Source: Platycnemis pennipes (taxonomy: Eukaryota > Arthropoda > Insecta > Odonata > Platycnemididae). Taken from it: a stretch of DNA of 64,000 bases. The notes under the pieces are model-generated. The model ran no database searches and was not told where the DNA came from. It worked only from the letters and a program-made list of their open reading frames with translations. How positions within the stretch are numbered: the first letter of the stretch is position 1; each line of letters begins with the position of its first letter. Positions 23,991-36,718 of the stretch are shown in pieces. The stretch covers positions 104,879,027 through 104,943,026 of the forward strand of contig OW121856.1 in the NCBI GenBank assembly GCA_933228895.1, in the 5' to 3' direction. The translations under genes were made by a program, and so were the position numbers.

Positions 23991-26900
23991 TCCCGTTCCG
24001 TCCATGCGCTTCCTCCATTCCATTTTCCACAGACTTATCTTCCCTCCCCCTCGTCACAAAAGTCGTGTGCCCAAATATCCGGAAGGAGATAGGCGCGCGG
24101 GTGGCGCTAATTGACATTTAGTGGTCCTCCTGCCACCCCCCCCCGGCGGAGCTGTCTCCTTCCCCCCACTCTCGCTTCCTCTTGAATACAAATGCCGCCC
24201 CACCCCGCCTTTCATCCCTCCCATCGATCGAGACCCTCTTTTCTGTCCATTTGAAGATCCCCCTCCCCTCATCCCCCACCACACCTTTTCTTCGCAGACA
24301 TGGAGCGACAGTTGGATAACCGGAAGCGAGGAAAATGGGTTTTGAGGAAGTGAATGACGCGCGTGGATGTGCATGGCAAAACTGCCGAGGGTTGCAAGGA
24401 CGCTCGCCGTCGGGCTCTGTTGCTATGTTGATGCGCGGCCGAGGCGCTCTTGATTGTGGCCCCATATCTATCTCTTTGTCAAGCCTTCCGCTCTCTTATA
24501 GAGTCTGCCGTGTTGAGGTCCCTCCCGCTGAGCTGGGTGTCATTGGGACCGTGCACGCGCCGTCCTCATTGCTACTCATTTTTCCATTTCCGAGTGAGAT
24601 TTAGAGCTCCTTAAATCTCCTAACTCTGTCGTAATTTGCTGGAGCCTGGTATACGTCATTTTGGCTCTTTTTCACGCCACATTTCTCTCAAAATACGATT
24701 CAATTTCGAGGCTCATTCGCGAAGTGCCATATTCATGGTTAAATACATGAGCGTACCTTTTGTATACTATACTCATTAATATGTAATAAAGTGTTGAAGC
24801 TCTATCGCATCAAAATAGTGACACGTTTGTTGCATTAAAAAAGTCTAGTCCGTTATATTAGTTTTACATTGAGTTGGTAAATATGCTAATTTTGATATGA
24901 AGCCCCCTCACCCATTCCTATTATTTCTACGTAATTTATGATGGTGAAAAATGTCAACTTTATAGTGGGTGTTAAGACTTTCATCGGCGGCTGTATTACT
25001 AAATTTCCTAGCAAGGGAAAACTATCTTATTCTGATGTGTTAGTAATTGATTTATTTGTATTGATTGTGCGCCCAAACAGGAATCGAGTTTTTCTAAATA
25101 CAGCATAAATCACCGCTTGTTTGTATGTCATTGACGGTGTCTAACTTACACGAAGTTCTCCTAAGCATTGCTCTTCGGGTAGTATGTGTAAAGCCAACCA
25201 ACCTATCTCAACAGTTTCATTATTTAGTTGAGATGTATTCAAGCGATTCAATTATATTCCATGTAGGATTTGCGGATTTCGCTGTGAAGTACTCGTATGC
25301 CGTTTGATTTTGGCTTTGATGTAAATCTCCATATCCGATTGAATTCAATATCATGTTTGTTAGAAAAGTGACAATATCCGTCTATTCGCATGCATAATGC
25401 CTTTCTAACTTCCTAGATCATTATTTTTGTCAGCGCAGCTGTCGGTATTCAATTTATCTTTTGATTTTGGATGCTAGTGCCATGGATGTATTACTAACTA
25501 TTTTTCAGCATTCGAACAGTTCTCCACTATTTTGATTCGGCAACATTAGCATCGGATAATTTTCGCCTCTCCGAAAAAATTCATACACATAATGCGAGTA
25601 ATTAAAAATTCCTGCTGTAAATGGGCAGCAACTCCGTCATTAGGATTTATATTTTGCGAGCGTGTTTATGTGCAGCTGTCATCGTGGGCCGAGTCATTCC
25701 ATTTCGGTAAATGGTGCTGTCATGCGCGTGACTACGAGTACCTCTAAGCAGCCAGGCTCTCATTTCCCCACCCACTTCCCGAAATGCTTCATCCCAGTGA
25801 TCAGGAGAGGGTCGAATTCGTCTCTCACGCTTCCTCTCTTTGCCTTTCACCACTGGTCGTCGCCCTTTCCATGGGAGACTCCTCATTTGTCAGGTGATCT
25901 TAATGGAATATACTGATGTTAAGTGATGCTCAAGACGTAAAAGCAATCCCTTATTTAAATCTACAAAGAGCAAACCTATCCGGTGACTACTAATTCGTCT
26001 ATTGGTATATGACAGCCTTCTGTATTAGTTTTCGTCCCAGTTCGACGTCTAACATCTGGATTACGTGGAACAATTTCGCCTCGAAAAATCATTTGTGCTA
26101 GAATAGCATCGAAGTAACTATGGCTTTAAGGGATGGTTTGTTGAACCGGATGAAGGCGACCAAGAAGGCTGTTATCGGTTTGGACGCAATCCAAGACGTG
26201 GTCTTCCAATGAATGTAATTGAGGCAGGGATGGATGGAAGAAGTCACTTGAAGAAGACGAATGGAATGTGTGAAGCAGGGAATGGGGGACGTGGATACAT
26301 TGTTTTTTGAGGAGTTGGAAGTTGGCGTGCAGGGGAACGGAGGGGGGAATGCGACTGCAAAACCAGGTGGATGACGACTTGAGGCGATGACGTCTTGGGT
26401 GAGGACGCGGAAGACGTTCGCCCACGCTTAGCGAGACCTCGCGTCACCTCAGGTCACAGCGAGTGCTGTTTCCCCCTGGCGATCTCTCCTTCCGTCTCGT
26501 CGACGATCGTGTGGAGAAATCGGGCCGGGTGCGGGGCGCACCCTTTTCTTAACCGCACCGAGGCGCGGCACGGCACCCCGCTGCCGTGTCCCGGAATGCG
26601 GTCGGCCTCCCCCGCACCCCGTCCGCTCTCGAATTATGATGGAGGCTCGGGCGGGTCGCTCACTTGCCCGCATTGCCGCCCCACCTCTTTTCCACACTGC
26701 CGTGTGTTCCTTCTCGTTTTCAATGGGAATAAAACCCGCGCGCGGGGCGAGCCTTTTTTGTCCGTTGCCCACGCGTGCCTAGCGTCGCCGCGGCAGCAGC
26801 CAACCGGCTGGCCGTGAAGTTGTCGCCCAGTAATTCACGGGAGGTAATCGATAGTGGGGTGTGGTGGAGGGGAGGCGGAGGGTGTGGCGTGTGTGTGTGC

Positions 26901-28010
26901 ATCTTTTGTTCGCGTCGGGTGGGGGGGGGGATGTAGCGGAGGGGGGGGAGACTTTTCATTTTTTTAATAATCGCGTGCTCGTCACCCGCAGCTCTCGACG
27001 GCCTCCGTGCATTCCCGAGTGCAAGCGACATTCCCTCGAGTGGGGTCGTGTTCATCTTGGCAAGCGGAATGCTCGCACGAAAGGAAACCCCATCGATTTC
27101 TGTAAAGTGATGTATTCTCCCAATAATTCGCAACCAGTCTCGGGCAATTCTGATTTGACTGTGATACCGTCTGCCGATCTCTATCGAACCGCAGTTTACC
27201 AACCGTCTACAATCGTATTTAAATATTCCATCCCGGAAGTAACTTCTGCTCTTGCCTGTAATTATCTTCTCTCGGCTTCGCGCTCGCATTTGTCGTTGGT
27301 CTGTATTCATTTTGAATGCCATTTCAGTGAGTGTGTGCGTGTTGCACCACACGTTTCGTGACTAACGCAATTTCCTCTTAAAAGCTGGTATCGCACAGCA
27401 GCCTCACGTCGCAATACTGTTTCTGCACATTAATGCATTTTTCCGCATTCCTCCGTGGGAGCGAACGGCATGTTGTACGTGGACTCGAACGAGAAAACCG
27501 AGTATTTTCACTTGGCGAGAGCTGCCCGTATTCATCGTCGAGTGAGCATTTCCAGCACACCGAAGTTTCCTACCGCGGATGCACTAGGTGCTTGAATCAG
27601 AATGGTCCTGAAATGTTAACCCAGCAAAATGTTGGACGTTGCTTCGTTAGGTTAGAGAGAGACCAGGTAGAAATACTGAAGTTATGGCTTCATTTTTGTG
27701 GGCGCTTTTGGGATATGGCTCTGGAACTCGTGACTATTTTATGACCGTTCCCTGCGTGATGAAATAGCCGCTGAGCAAGTGCTTTGGAAAGCATCATCCA
27801 TTCAGATTGTGTGGCAAGCTGTCTCTTGAGTTGTCCTTTGTCAACTCTCCGTCCCGACGAAGTGGATGTCGGACTGCGCATTCTCGTGCTTCTCTGGGAC
27901 GCTCATCTGGCGGTGATTGACGCGAGCCCGCTCTTCTTCGTGGCGGTTCTTCCCCACGTCATTATTTGACATTCCAGCGCCCCGACGACACTGCATTTGC
28001 GATCGTATCT
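23990..28010. other. Two CpG-rich islands in intron-like DNA
   Basis: CpG-rich, C/T-biased islands lie at about 24000-24590 and 26390-27010, the latter with G-runs near 26922-26950 and a short GT repeat. Overlapping ORFs on both strands (up to 210 codons, 26720-27352 minus) lack domains and conserved motifs. They could be distal regulatory elements or untranslated exons, but nothing in the sequence decides this. The DNA between and after them is unremarkable. Confidence 0.35.
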
Positions 28011-28017
28011 AATGAGC

Positions 28018-28110
28018 ACCTTACAAGCCACCTTAGGGTTGTGTAGCAGGCTTTGAATCATCAACTAACATACTATAGGTGCATGCAACTAAAGTGTGTA
28101 TTTATTACTA
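28018..28110 (-). mobile_element. Decayed 3' end of a CR1/L2-like LINE
   Basis: The text CCTTACAAGCCACCTTAGGG, a GTGTAGCAGG block and ATGCAACTAAA follows the order of the copy at 55220-55340 (CCCTGCAAGCCACCGCTAGGG, GTGTGGCAGG, ATGCAACTA). This is a worn 3' untranslated end in the same orientation. No coding part is readable. Confidence 0.55.
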
Positions 28111-31100
28111 CGCGATAAGAAAATCATGCTGATTATAGCATAGTTGCCGCATGCTTGTGCGACTAGATGCTTGGTCGTAAGGGCTATTATTTATGTCAGT
28201 GGGTTAAACATGGGTTTGCAGGGCTTGTGTTTTACATTGGGGGCACCAAGTGCAGTGAACATGAGTTCTTAGTTGTGATTGAGTTCAGCACTTGTTTCAA
28301 ATTCGCTGTGGACTTGACTACCTACCCGATTTCTTAGGTTTATTTTGCTACAGGTATTGCTGTAGGTTTTATGCTGTTGCAGTTTAGCGATAATTGGGTG
28401 CATTTGTTTGGGCCCACCTCCGCATCCATCAAATTAATTAATCTAGTGGTATGGGATGTGTCCGCACTTCTCGAGATTTGAAACAGCTGATACGCTGTTA
28501 TGCATAGTTCGATAGGAATTCGGTTCTCATTTGTAGGAATTGCGTGAATTTGTTGGGCAGGGAAGATTGGAATTGATTTCTCTTGGCCATTTAGGAGCCG
28601 GCGAGGTGCAAATTCTATCCTCGCTACCCAAGAGTAGGTATATGACGGCCATGAACTGCAATCGATATCCAACCTATGTGAACGTTGTAAAAAAGGCTTT
28701 TTCTATACGGGTTTTCTCTCTCTCCAAGTCAGGAATACCTCTGTACTGCCCAGCCCTAGCTACTCGCGCTGTATTCGACGAGGAGCGAGCCGACTCATGT
28801 CGACTGTAATCTTTCCGTATCGCACCACAAATCCGATATGAGAGAATAGTTGAGGCGTAGCTTTAGCCCTTATTCGGAAACCGAGTCTGAGCACGGAAGG
28901 GGAGCTAGGAAGGTGGATTCCCAAATGAATCCTCGCGATGTGCATCTCCACAGCAATCTTCCACACTTTCCATGGCGGTTGCTCGCAGGAAATGAAGATC
29001 GAAATTGGCCATCTCCCCTCCAGGAAGAGCATCACGGCACGGAAAATGGTTTTATCAGTTCGGGACCTGAGATTGGGTTTCCTTTCAACTCGCCCCTTTA
29101 ACGTGCGACCAACTGACCGTCGCCTAGTGCCCCGTTCATCACATATCTCTCACTCTCGCTTGCTCTCGACGATTTTGAAATATGGATAGCTCGCCGAATC
29201 TCTTCTGCGTGATGATTTTTTCCCGGAAAATCCTAATTTCGTGGGGGTTATTGCGTATATAGTAGTTAAAATCTGTAGTTTCGTAAGTTGCGTTTCTTTG
29301 AGGGTCTAGAGTTTCAGGTATTGCCAAGATCTTCATTCAATACCTTACGTTGCATGGGAACAGAAATGATGAGATTCTACAAAAATTGCCAAGGTATACC
29401 TACGTAGTATCACTGAGACAGACGGAAAAATGTATTCATTCCCTTTGAATTTTGACGGAGTCTTACAGTGCGAATGATATCAGAATTATATGGAAGCATT
29501 TAAATAGGAGAAAGGGCTTTTACCAATAGAAGAAGAACTTTAAGGACTGATGTGTTCTGTAGCGATTAATTTAGCGTGGTGTTTTATGTTCGCGAATCTT
29601 GACGTTGACGTTGGGGGAAGAGGATGAGAAAAGATTCGAAAAGCAAGAGAGGGTTCTGGAGATGGGTAGGTAGTAAAACTTAAGCTTTCCACAAAAACAT
29701 TCTGGCCGGTTGAATATCATTTATAATATATTAATTACGAAATAAATAATGTGTATACTATAATTTGTCGAGTAGCGTTCGCGTGGAATACATTTCTTCG
29801 CTTTTCGAAAGAATAATGCGATTGAAAATAGTGAACGCTTAAGTTGTAGCTTAAGATTCGTCAATTTTCTGTCTAGCACAATGAATCCTGTTCCGAATCT
29901 GCATAAGGATAGGCCTATGATTTTACTTTGCTTTAAATTATTGAATGTCTTATTAACTTTGTTTTTTACGGGAGACTCTCAAGTAACTGTTTGGATATTT
30001 CGAACTTGGTGTAGGTTTCGAACTCCTGTGCCTTCAATTGATGTGACATAAACATATTATCTGTGGTTACGGTGCGATGGTGTGTTTCTTGTTTCTGTGG
30101 CAGTTCGCCCACTTATCCCAGAAGAGTGATCCATGTGGCACTTTGCGCTTGCGTTTAGGATTCATGGAGCCGAGAACTTTCCAATTAGGCCGCGCATGAG
30201 CGTGACGCTATGCCTCGCGGTGACGCTGAGCCGTGCACACGGTGATGCAAGTGAGAATTGCTGATTTGCAATCGCCATTTAAAACTCTTCCTCACAGCAT
30301 TTCCTGGGAAGTGAAACCGGAACATGTCCGAGGACTCACTGAAGCATCAGCTCTTTGATTCACATCGCCCCGTGACTCACGTCAGTCACTTTCAGAAATA
30401 ACGCGCGTGTGCCGGCGAAACTCGCTAACACACTCCTCTGTGGCTGACTCTCTTACCATTCTTCCCTTACGGCTTTGTTGGAACCGAACAAACCGCATGG
30501 TATTTTAGTTGAAGCCAACGTATCGGCAGGCTGTTTCTTTGGCGAGAATTGGTAGGATCCTGCGAAGTCCTTTCTATCTTGGGTGAAAATGTCTCTCTCA
30601 TGTTGTGATGGCACTTACTATTTTCCCTCTCAACTATGTTTGCTATTAGTTGGTGCTATAATTTTAAGAGTAAATTAAAGTAGTTAACGCTAGTATCTAG
30701 TGTTAGCTAGTATCCTCCATGGATATTCAGATAGGCACTGAAAATTAAATAATAAAACCTTTCTTCGCTACTTTTCCCGCCTACGCCCGATTTTGTACAT
30801 ATTTCCACTAGCTTTCGCATCCTGTAAAACGGTGGAAAATTGATGTTTTTATGCAGAAAAATCCAGGAAATAAACGATGGGTTACAGTTGGTAATGCAAC
30901 ATTCATCAGGCCGTTTAAAGTGTAAGTTTTTTGTGCTGGAATTTTCTAGACCTAGTCATAACTGGGGAACTAAAGATAGCCTTGAGAAAGAGGAAAGTCT
31001 CCATTAGCTTGCAAAAAAACATGACGTGAGCTTTTTCCAGGAAGAGAGTGCTTTTGAAGTAGAAAGTATGGCTTAACAATGTGATTTTAGCGTTAAAATA

Positions 31101-33303
31101 CTACGATTAGTGTGTTGTGGCTATTCAAATTCACACCTAGCTCAATTTCAAGTACATTCACCATGAAAATCTTCTCGGGTGTTCTACAGGATTAAAAAAA
31201 CGGGGGAAAACTGTATTCTTAACCTGGTGGAATACCCGAGAAGATAAAATCCTTCATGCTATTGGCCGGGAAAGCACCAGATCTTCCTTAATCACCAAGT
31301 TTCCCTTGCAGTTTTCTTGAGTGATATCGTTACGTCGTTTTTTACAGTAATTACAGAAAAAATCGCCAATGGGGTTGTTTACTATGAACCGAAATCGCAA
31401 TTTTTTGCATGAAATTGTTAGATGGAAACGAAAAAATAATTTTAGTGAAAAAATTAATCTTCAAGCCACAACCATTCACTCATAAATTAAAATAAGCAAA
31501 AGGTGACGCCCACCGAAAAAGCTGCTGTGATAACATAGACGCAATTTTCCTCCCGTCCTTGACTGCTCTTATGGGAAGGGATGGGAGTGGAGGGGGATTC
31601 TCGGAAGGTCTGCTCGCACAGTTCCTGTCGTAATCTCTCCCATTGGGAGAGCCAGCTGCGTCCCCCCTTTGCGATAAGGCGAAGTAGCTACGTGGGCTCA
31701 GTTGTGATTAGTTGTGATTGGACGAAGTCGATATACGTCAGAGATTGCACCACACCCACTTTCCCGAAAGGGTTAAGAACATCAGTTTTTCGTCGCTTAT
31801 AACTCGAGAAATAATTGACAGATGAAAAAACGGAAAAATACGGGTCTTTTTATTTTACAAACTCTATCATATTCGGCAATAAAAAAATATGGTAAACGAC
31901 CCCATTTCTGTTATCGGAACGTTAACAAATCGGTGTTGGCCGCAGTTGTTCCTCCTGCGTTGAAGCCGATTCTCGGGTCCATCCTCCAGTGGTTGTCCCG
32001 AGGCCTCGCCGCCGAGCCGAATCTCCCGCCTCTGCTTCCAACTCCGGCGTGAGTCCTGCAGGCCGCGCAACTGCCATGTTTTTCATCTTCAGATCAAGGA
32101 TAAGGGGACGGGCACTTGCTCTCCGCATTCGGCTGAATTGTCCCCTTCCCCTCCCAGATCGTCTCCGTCTATGCAATGGGGTCGCCTCGGGACGCCTACT
32201 CTCCGGCCGCTCCTTGCGACCTCGCACTAATTTTTCTCCTTGTCTCTCTGTTTCGCCCTTTGAGCACAATGCGTATGTACTTGCTTTTGTAATCGCTGCG
32301 TACATGCTGCCGTTTCTCCTTTTATTCCTCAAAGGGAGAACTCAAAGCGATAGAAAATTGATAATTATCCGGTGTTCAATAAATGTAAAGGAATTTTCCT
32401 AGCCTCATGTTTCAAGCAAATATCCAGCCTGGCGCTGTCTGAAAGGATAACATTTTCATCTGCTAACTTATATATTGCTCTTTCTGTTTTCTATTCACCG
32501 CTTAATCATCAGGGCCATCAGGTCATACCTAATGTTGAAGTAGTGACTTTGAAACCTAGGTTACAATAAATGGAAGATTGCAATCATGGAAACAGCATTT
32601 TTATTTCCATCACATTACGCCTGAATCTTAAAATTAGGTTCCAGCCTGAATATTTCCAGTAGTAATTATTTCAGGTAAAATAATCGTAGGGTTTATAATG
32701 CTGTATAATACATAACCGAACTTTGATATACAGTGTAATCCTAAGATTTTAAACCTTAAACATTCCAGTTAATGGTTCACCTATCATTGAATCGCGAGTT
32801 TCTCGGAGTTCCAGCCAAATAACGGAGTTGGCAGCGGAAAGATCTTGGAAACTATTCTGGCATTTACCCAAAAATGGTGCGTGTGCTATAGGTAGTGAAA
32901 TTAACGTGATTTTCGTTATGATTTGATTGAAAGATCGAGGAGAGCTGTTTGGAGAAAGCGTTTTGATATGATAACATCTTATAGTTAGTCAGTGAATTAT
33001 CATTTTATTTTAGCTCTGTCATCAACTTACTTTCCTGATATATCATAATGGTTTTCAAGTTTCCTCTGAGTGAGTGACACGAATGAATGATTTAGTGAAA
33101 CGGATTCATCAAAAATGAAAACGATTCGATAGTGTTAATCTGCGAAGTGTTGCCGTGGAAAAGAATTGACTACGACCTGTCATAGCGGCGCTGGCCCTTA
33201 CGTGTCCGGGGTAGAAATGCATCCTTGCGTTCCGGCTGCGCCTTTCCCTTATACTAGTCCCTTCTACTAGTCCCCTATACTAGTAGGTCGTATCCTGATA
33301 GAG
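28111..33303. other. Intron-like sequence with a CpG-richer patch
   Basis: No gene is supported. A CpG-richer patch covers about 31930-32250 with low-complexity ORFs on both strands. A foldback at 31163-31257 is listed separately. A small repeat of ACTAGTCCC occurs near 33255-33285 just before the hAT-like element. Confidence 0.4.
31163..31257. repeat. Foldback with 16-bp arms
   Basis: 31169-31184 (ATCTTCTCGGGTGTTC) is complementary to 31230-31245 with one mismatch. Looser pairing continues outwards (ATGAA at 31163 with TTCAT ending near 31257). The loop is about 45 bases. No flanking duplication was found. Confidence 0.6.
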
Positions 33304-34511
33304 CAGCGTTCCCCGAGCAATGATCCGCGGAGCCCTTGGGGGTCAGCGGGTGATTCTCGCAGGCTCCGTCCCCAGGCAAGTATGAAGTTGACAAAAATTA
33401 AATTCTTGATTTCATCCAGCGGGAAAATCAATACTTCCATGAAGCAAAAGGTACTGTCTCAGGTAGTGCTTTGTTGTGCTTATCGAAGCAGTATCAGTAG
33501 ATAGATCTAATCGTCACTGGAACTATTTCCGATCCTCCTTGCCAAGTACAACTGACTCGATGGTTCTCGAAATCTCTCTTAATTTTTGGTAAATAATATA
33601 AAGAGTATCGACTGGTTATTTTCTTTTATTAATATGTACATAATTAGTCATACGTCCGTACACGATTGTATTTGCCTCTTAGAACACGGAGAGAACTAAA
33701 TACCAACATCTACATAATACCCTACAAGCCACCATAAAGGTGTGTGGCAGGGGGTGAATTCTCACCAAACATGCACTACATGTCATGCATAAAAAAGGAT
33801 TAATATTTATATACTGTTCTAAACTTCACTATTTAAAAAAAAAGATAGAAATAGCAAGAAAACATGCTGTTAGTTGGGTTAACTTTAAGTGCTCATACCA
33901 ACATGCAGCTACCATTGCTACACTCGTATTGGATATATTTACCGTTATTCATATCCCTAATTGTACGAGGAAATAAGGAAATTTTGAATCTGTCAGTTCG
34001 GCAATCAATTTCTCTAATTTTGTGATTATGGTCCAATCTACCATAGTAAGTTGGGGTGCGCAAAATATTTTTAACATAATCACTGAAAATATGACCTTGT
34101 AATTTATTTAAGAGATTACGTCTAAATTTCAACCTGCGATCTGATTTAATTCATTTCATAGACTGGTTACGCTAATATAGTTATCGTACCGACCCTTTAC
34201 AAATCTAGCCGATCTTCGCAGCACACGTTCAAGCTCATTATTTAAACCGATTTCGTAGGGATCCCATACACAGGCAGTATATTCCAAATGAGGTCTAACA
34301 AGGGAAAAGTAGCTGATTTCTCGTACATGATCGACACATTTACCCAGTGCCTACTCTTTTTATAAATCCCAGTTTACAATTCGCTTGACCCATTATTTCA
34401 CGAATGTGTTTACCCCAGGGAAGACATTTGTGTCAGTCTTATTCCAAGAGCATCCCCAGGGGCTACGCGTCAGAAAGGGCTCCGCGGCTGAAAACGTTTG
34501 GGGACCCCCTG
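33304..34511. mobile_element. hAT-like non-autonomous element carrying a nested LINE
   Basis: The left end begins CAGCGTTCCCCGAGC and continues to CCGCGGAGCCC. The reverse complement of the right end begins CAGGGGGTCCCCAAACG and continues to CCGCGGAGCCC, giving imperfect inverted ends of about 35 bp. The CAG...CTG tips and this GC-rich end resemble hAT-type elements. No matching 8-bp duplication is visible, so the call is moderate. The interior is largely filled by a minus-strand CR1-like LINE fragment (33706-34449), which must have inserted later. No transposase is present. Confidence 0.55.
33706..34449 (-). pseudogene. CR1/L2-like LINE fragment, copy a (truncated)
   Basis: The minus strand carries the end of a non-LTR reverse-transcriptase ORF followed by a 3' untranslated end that closes with ATTATGTAGATGT. 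It is homologous to the copies at 41.6 and 46.6 kb. Parts of LVRPHLEY, WDPYEIGLN and RTPTYYGRLDHNHK are readable, but frameshifts, stops and a small deletion around 34145-34155 break the frame. The 5' side is cut off abruptly at about 34449, where hAT-like sequence resumes. Confidence 0.75.
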
Positions 34512-36460
34512 CTTAAGGGGAACCTCTCTCGAGTAATTCCTTGAATGCGAGATACCCTCCTTCACAGTGGGTCTCGAGTGTCAGTCTCTCTCTCTTGCTA
34601 TACACATTTCCGCCCCAAAGGGACTCCTTCTTTCCCCGTCTTGGACGGAAATGCCTACCGTGCTTGGAACAAAGAATTCCCTTGCGCTTTCATAGCCTCG
34701 AAATTGAGCCACTTTTGTCTGAGAGTTGCTTATTTCCTCCCTCACAGTGATGGTGTCACACTCTCGTGCATCAACTCGATATTTCTGTCCTCTTAATTCC
34801 TTTCGCTTCCCTAATTTCTTCCGCTGTGACCCTGTTCTATTTTGAGCTGCATATTTCGGGGACCTAACATAAATTTATCAAAAAATAATCCTTGCTCCAT
34901 TTCACAGTCGGCTGAGGCGGGTGGGTTGTACCCCTATCCCCAACGGCTGATAAAGGCTTTCTTTTAGCCATGGACCCGCCAATGAACCCATTCTATCCTT
35001 GAAGCTAGTGCCAATCAGAGGTTCGTGCGTGTTTACGTGGCCTAAATATTTCAACCGATCATTTTAAATTGGTGCAATTGTGCTGTTTGGACTAGCTGAA
35101 TGCCATTCATTAAGTTGTTTCGGACGGTCCTTTTTTGATCTAGGGGTGTTGCAACACGTTGAAGTTCTCTTAGGGACTAAGAGCAAAGAGTTTATCGTTG
35201 AGTGTTGCTTCCTAATAAATTTGACACAGAAATTATTGAGGCTGTTAAGCTTCTTGATGTTGTTTTTTTTAATGCCCATGTGATTAGCTTTGATTGATTG
35301 AACTCGACATTTTTTGCTCCTATTAGTTTTTTCGGCTTTAATTGGTTGTCATTGCGAGCCCTTTACTGACCCACTCTCTCCAATGGAACGTTGGAGTACG
35401 GACTGTGGAGAAAGGTGGTAATTCCTGGATTGGCCGCGTTATGTCGCTAAACGTCCCCTACTCCATATCCTCCCGTGTTATGTTCACACGTCGTTAGACG
35501 CTGAGAGTAGAGCGCCTCAATTAGGACAAAATTATCGATTATATTTAGGATTTCCGTAACCCATTCCTGTAATCCACATCATCCTTACAAGCTGTTTTGA
35601 AGTGAGCGGAAGATCTGTTACCTTTTTCGTATTCACTTAGAATTAATTATTTCTCGTTCCCAGCTTCCATTTCGTTATTACGCTACGTTTAAAATACGCT
35701 AAATAGTTTAACTTGTTTGCTTTGAATGAATCTTATACCGCTTGTGATAAGCTGATGAACAGCTCATCATATACATTATTGTAGTCTTTATTGTACGTCC
35801 ATTGTCGCTGACTGATAGTTGTTTATATCATACGGACTCTGTCAATTTTCTACAATCTTAAGTTTGCTATTGTTCTTAAGTACTTTCTAGCGACAAAATT
35901 CAAGCAAAACACGCATGGACTCGGTCCTAGTCTTTGGATTGGTACTCGAAGGTTAAATTTCAGCACATAACGTTTCGTTCTTATGCATGCTTTTATGTCT
36001 GGTATTAAAAGTAATGAAAGCATTTCTCCTGCGGGCTTGGGAGGATTTCTCGAGTCCCGTGTACTCTCGGAACGTCAAAAAGGACAGCGAAGGGAGACAC
36101 CAGTGGATGCCAGAGGTGCATATCCGAGCTTTCTCCCCGAAGCTCTGGTCCAGCGGGTTCATAGGAATCACTTTCGATCCCGTCGCCGACGACAGCGGCC
36201 GTGGTTGCTAGCTACTTTCCGTTGATAACCAGTTTTTAGGACACGATTTTATCTCCGTAAAACGGTGCTTGCCTTGAGTGAAGCCTCGTCGATTGCCTCA
36301 AGACCTCAATTTTGTAGCTTTTCCCCTCGAAGAATTGCGGTTGCTAATTGGCCCAGTGAAATTTTCTTTCCTGTTTTCCATTGCATTAGTGATAATTGAT
36401 CGGAGTTATGAACATATTTCACGCTTATTTCAAAATCCTGTACTAATTATGATGCATCTT

Positions 36461-36494
36461 TTGGTCTAATACATAATTTGGTCTAATACATAAT
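36461..36494. repeat. 17-bp tandem duplication
   Basis: The unit TTGGTCTAATACATAAT occurs twice head to tail (36461-36477, 36478-36494). It is a simple local duplication. Confidence 0.9.
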
Positions 36495-36629
36495 TCCCTA
36501 CATAATTGTTTGGATCTTTTTTCCTCATTTTTACATCCTCTAACACTTACGCCTAAACTCGTTTCAGTATTCCTCCCGGTCGTGTTATTAGTAGGGTCAA
36601 GGGACTATATTTCATATAGTCTCCTATTT

Positions 36630-36718
36630 CATGTCAATAGTGCATGTTTGGTGATCTTCACCCCTTGCCACACACCCTCGCGGTGACTTGCAGGGTATCG
36701 TATAGATGTAGATGTAGA
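36630..36718 (+). mobile_element. 3' end of a CR1/L2-like LINE with (GATGTA)n tail
   Basis: On the + strand the order ATGTTTGGTGATCTTCACCC, TTGCCACACACC, GTGACTTGCAGGGTAT and a GATGTAGATGTAGAT tail matches the 3' ends of the minus-strand copies at 33.7, 41.6, 46.6 and 55.2 kb. Only the untranslated end is present, typical of severe 5' truncation. The TCGTATAGATG variant groups it with the 55.2-kb copy. Confidence 0.8.

Noticed and set aside
26720..27352. 210-codon minus-strand ORF and a 166-codon + strand ORF over the same DNA
   Set aside because: Neither shows a domain, and the overlap in a GC-rich island suggests chance open frames.
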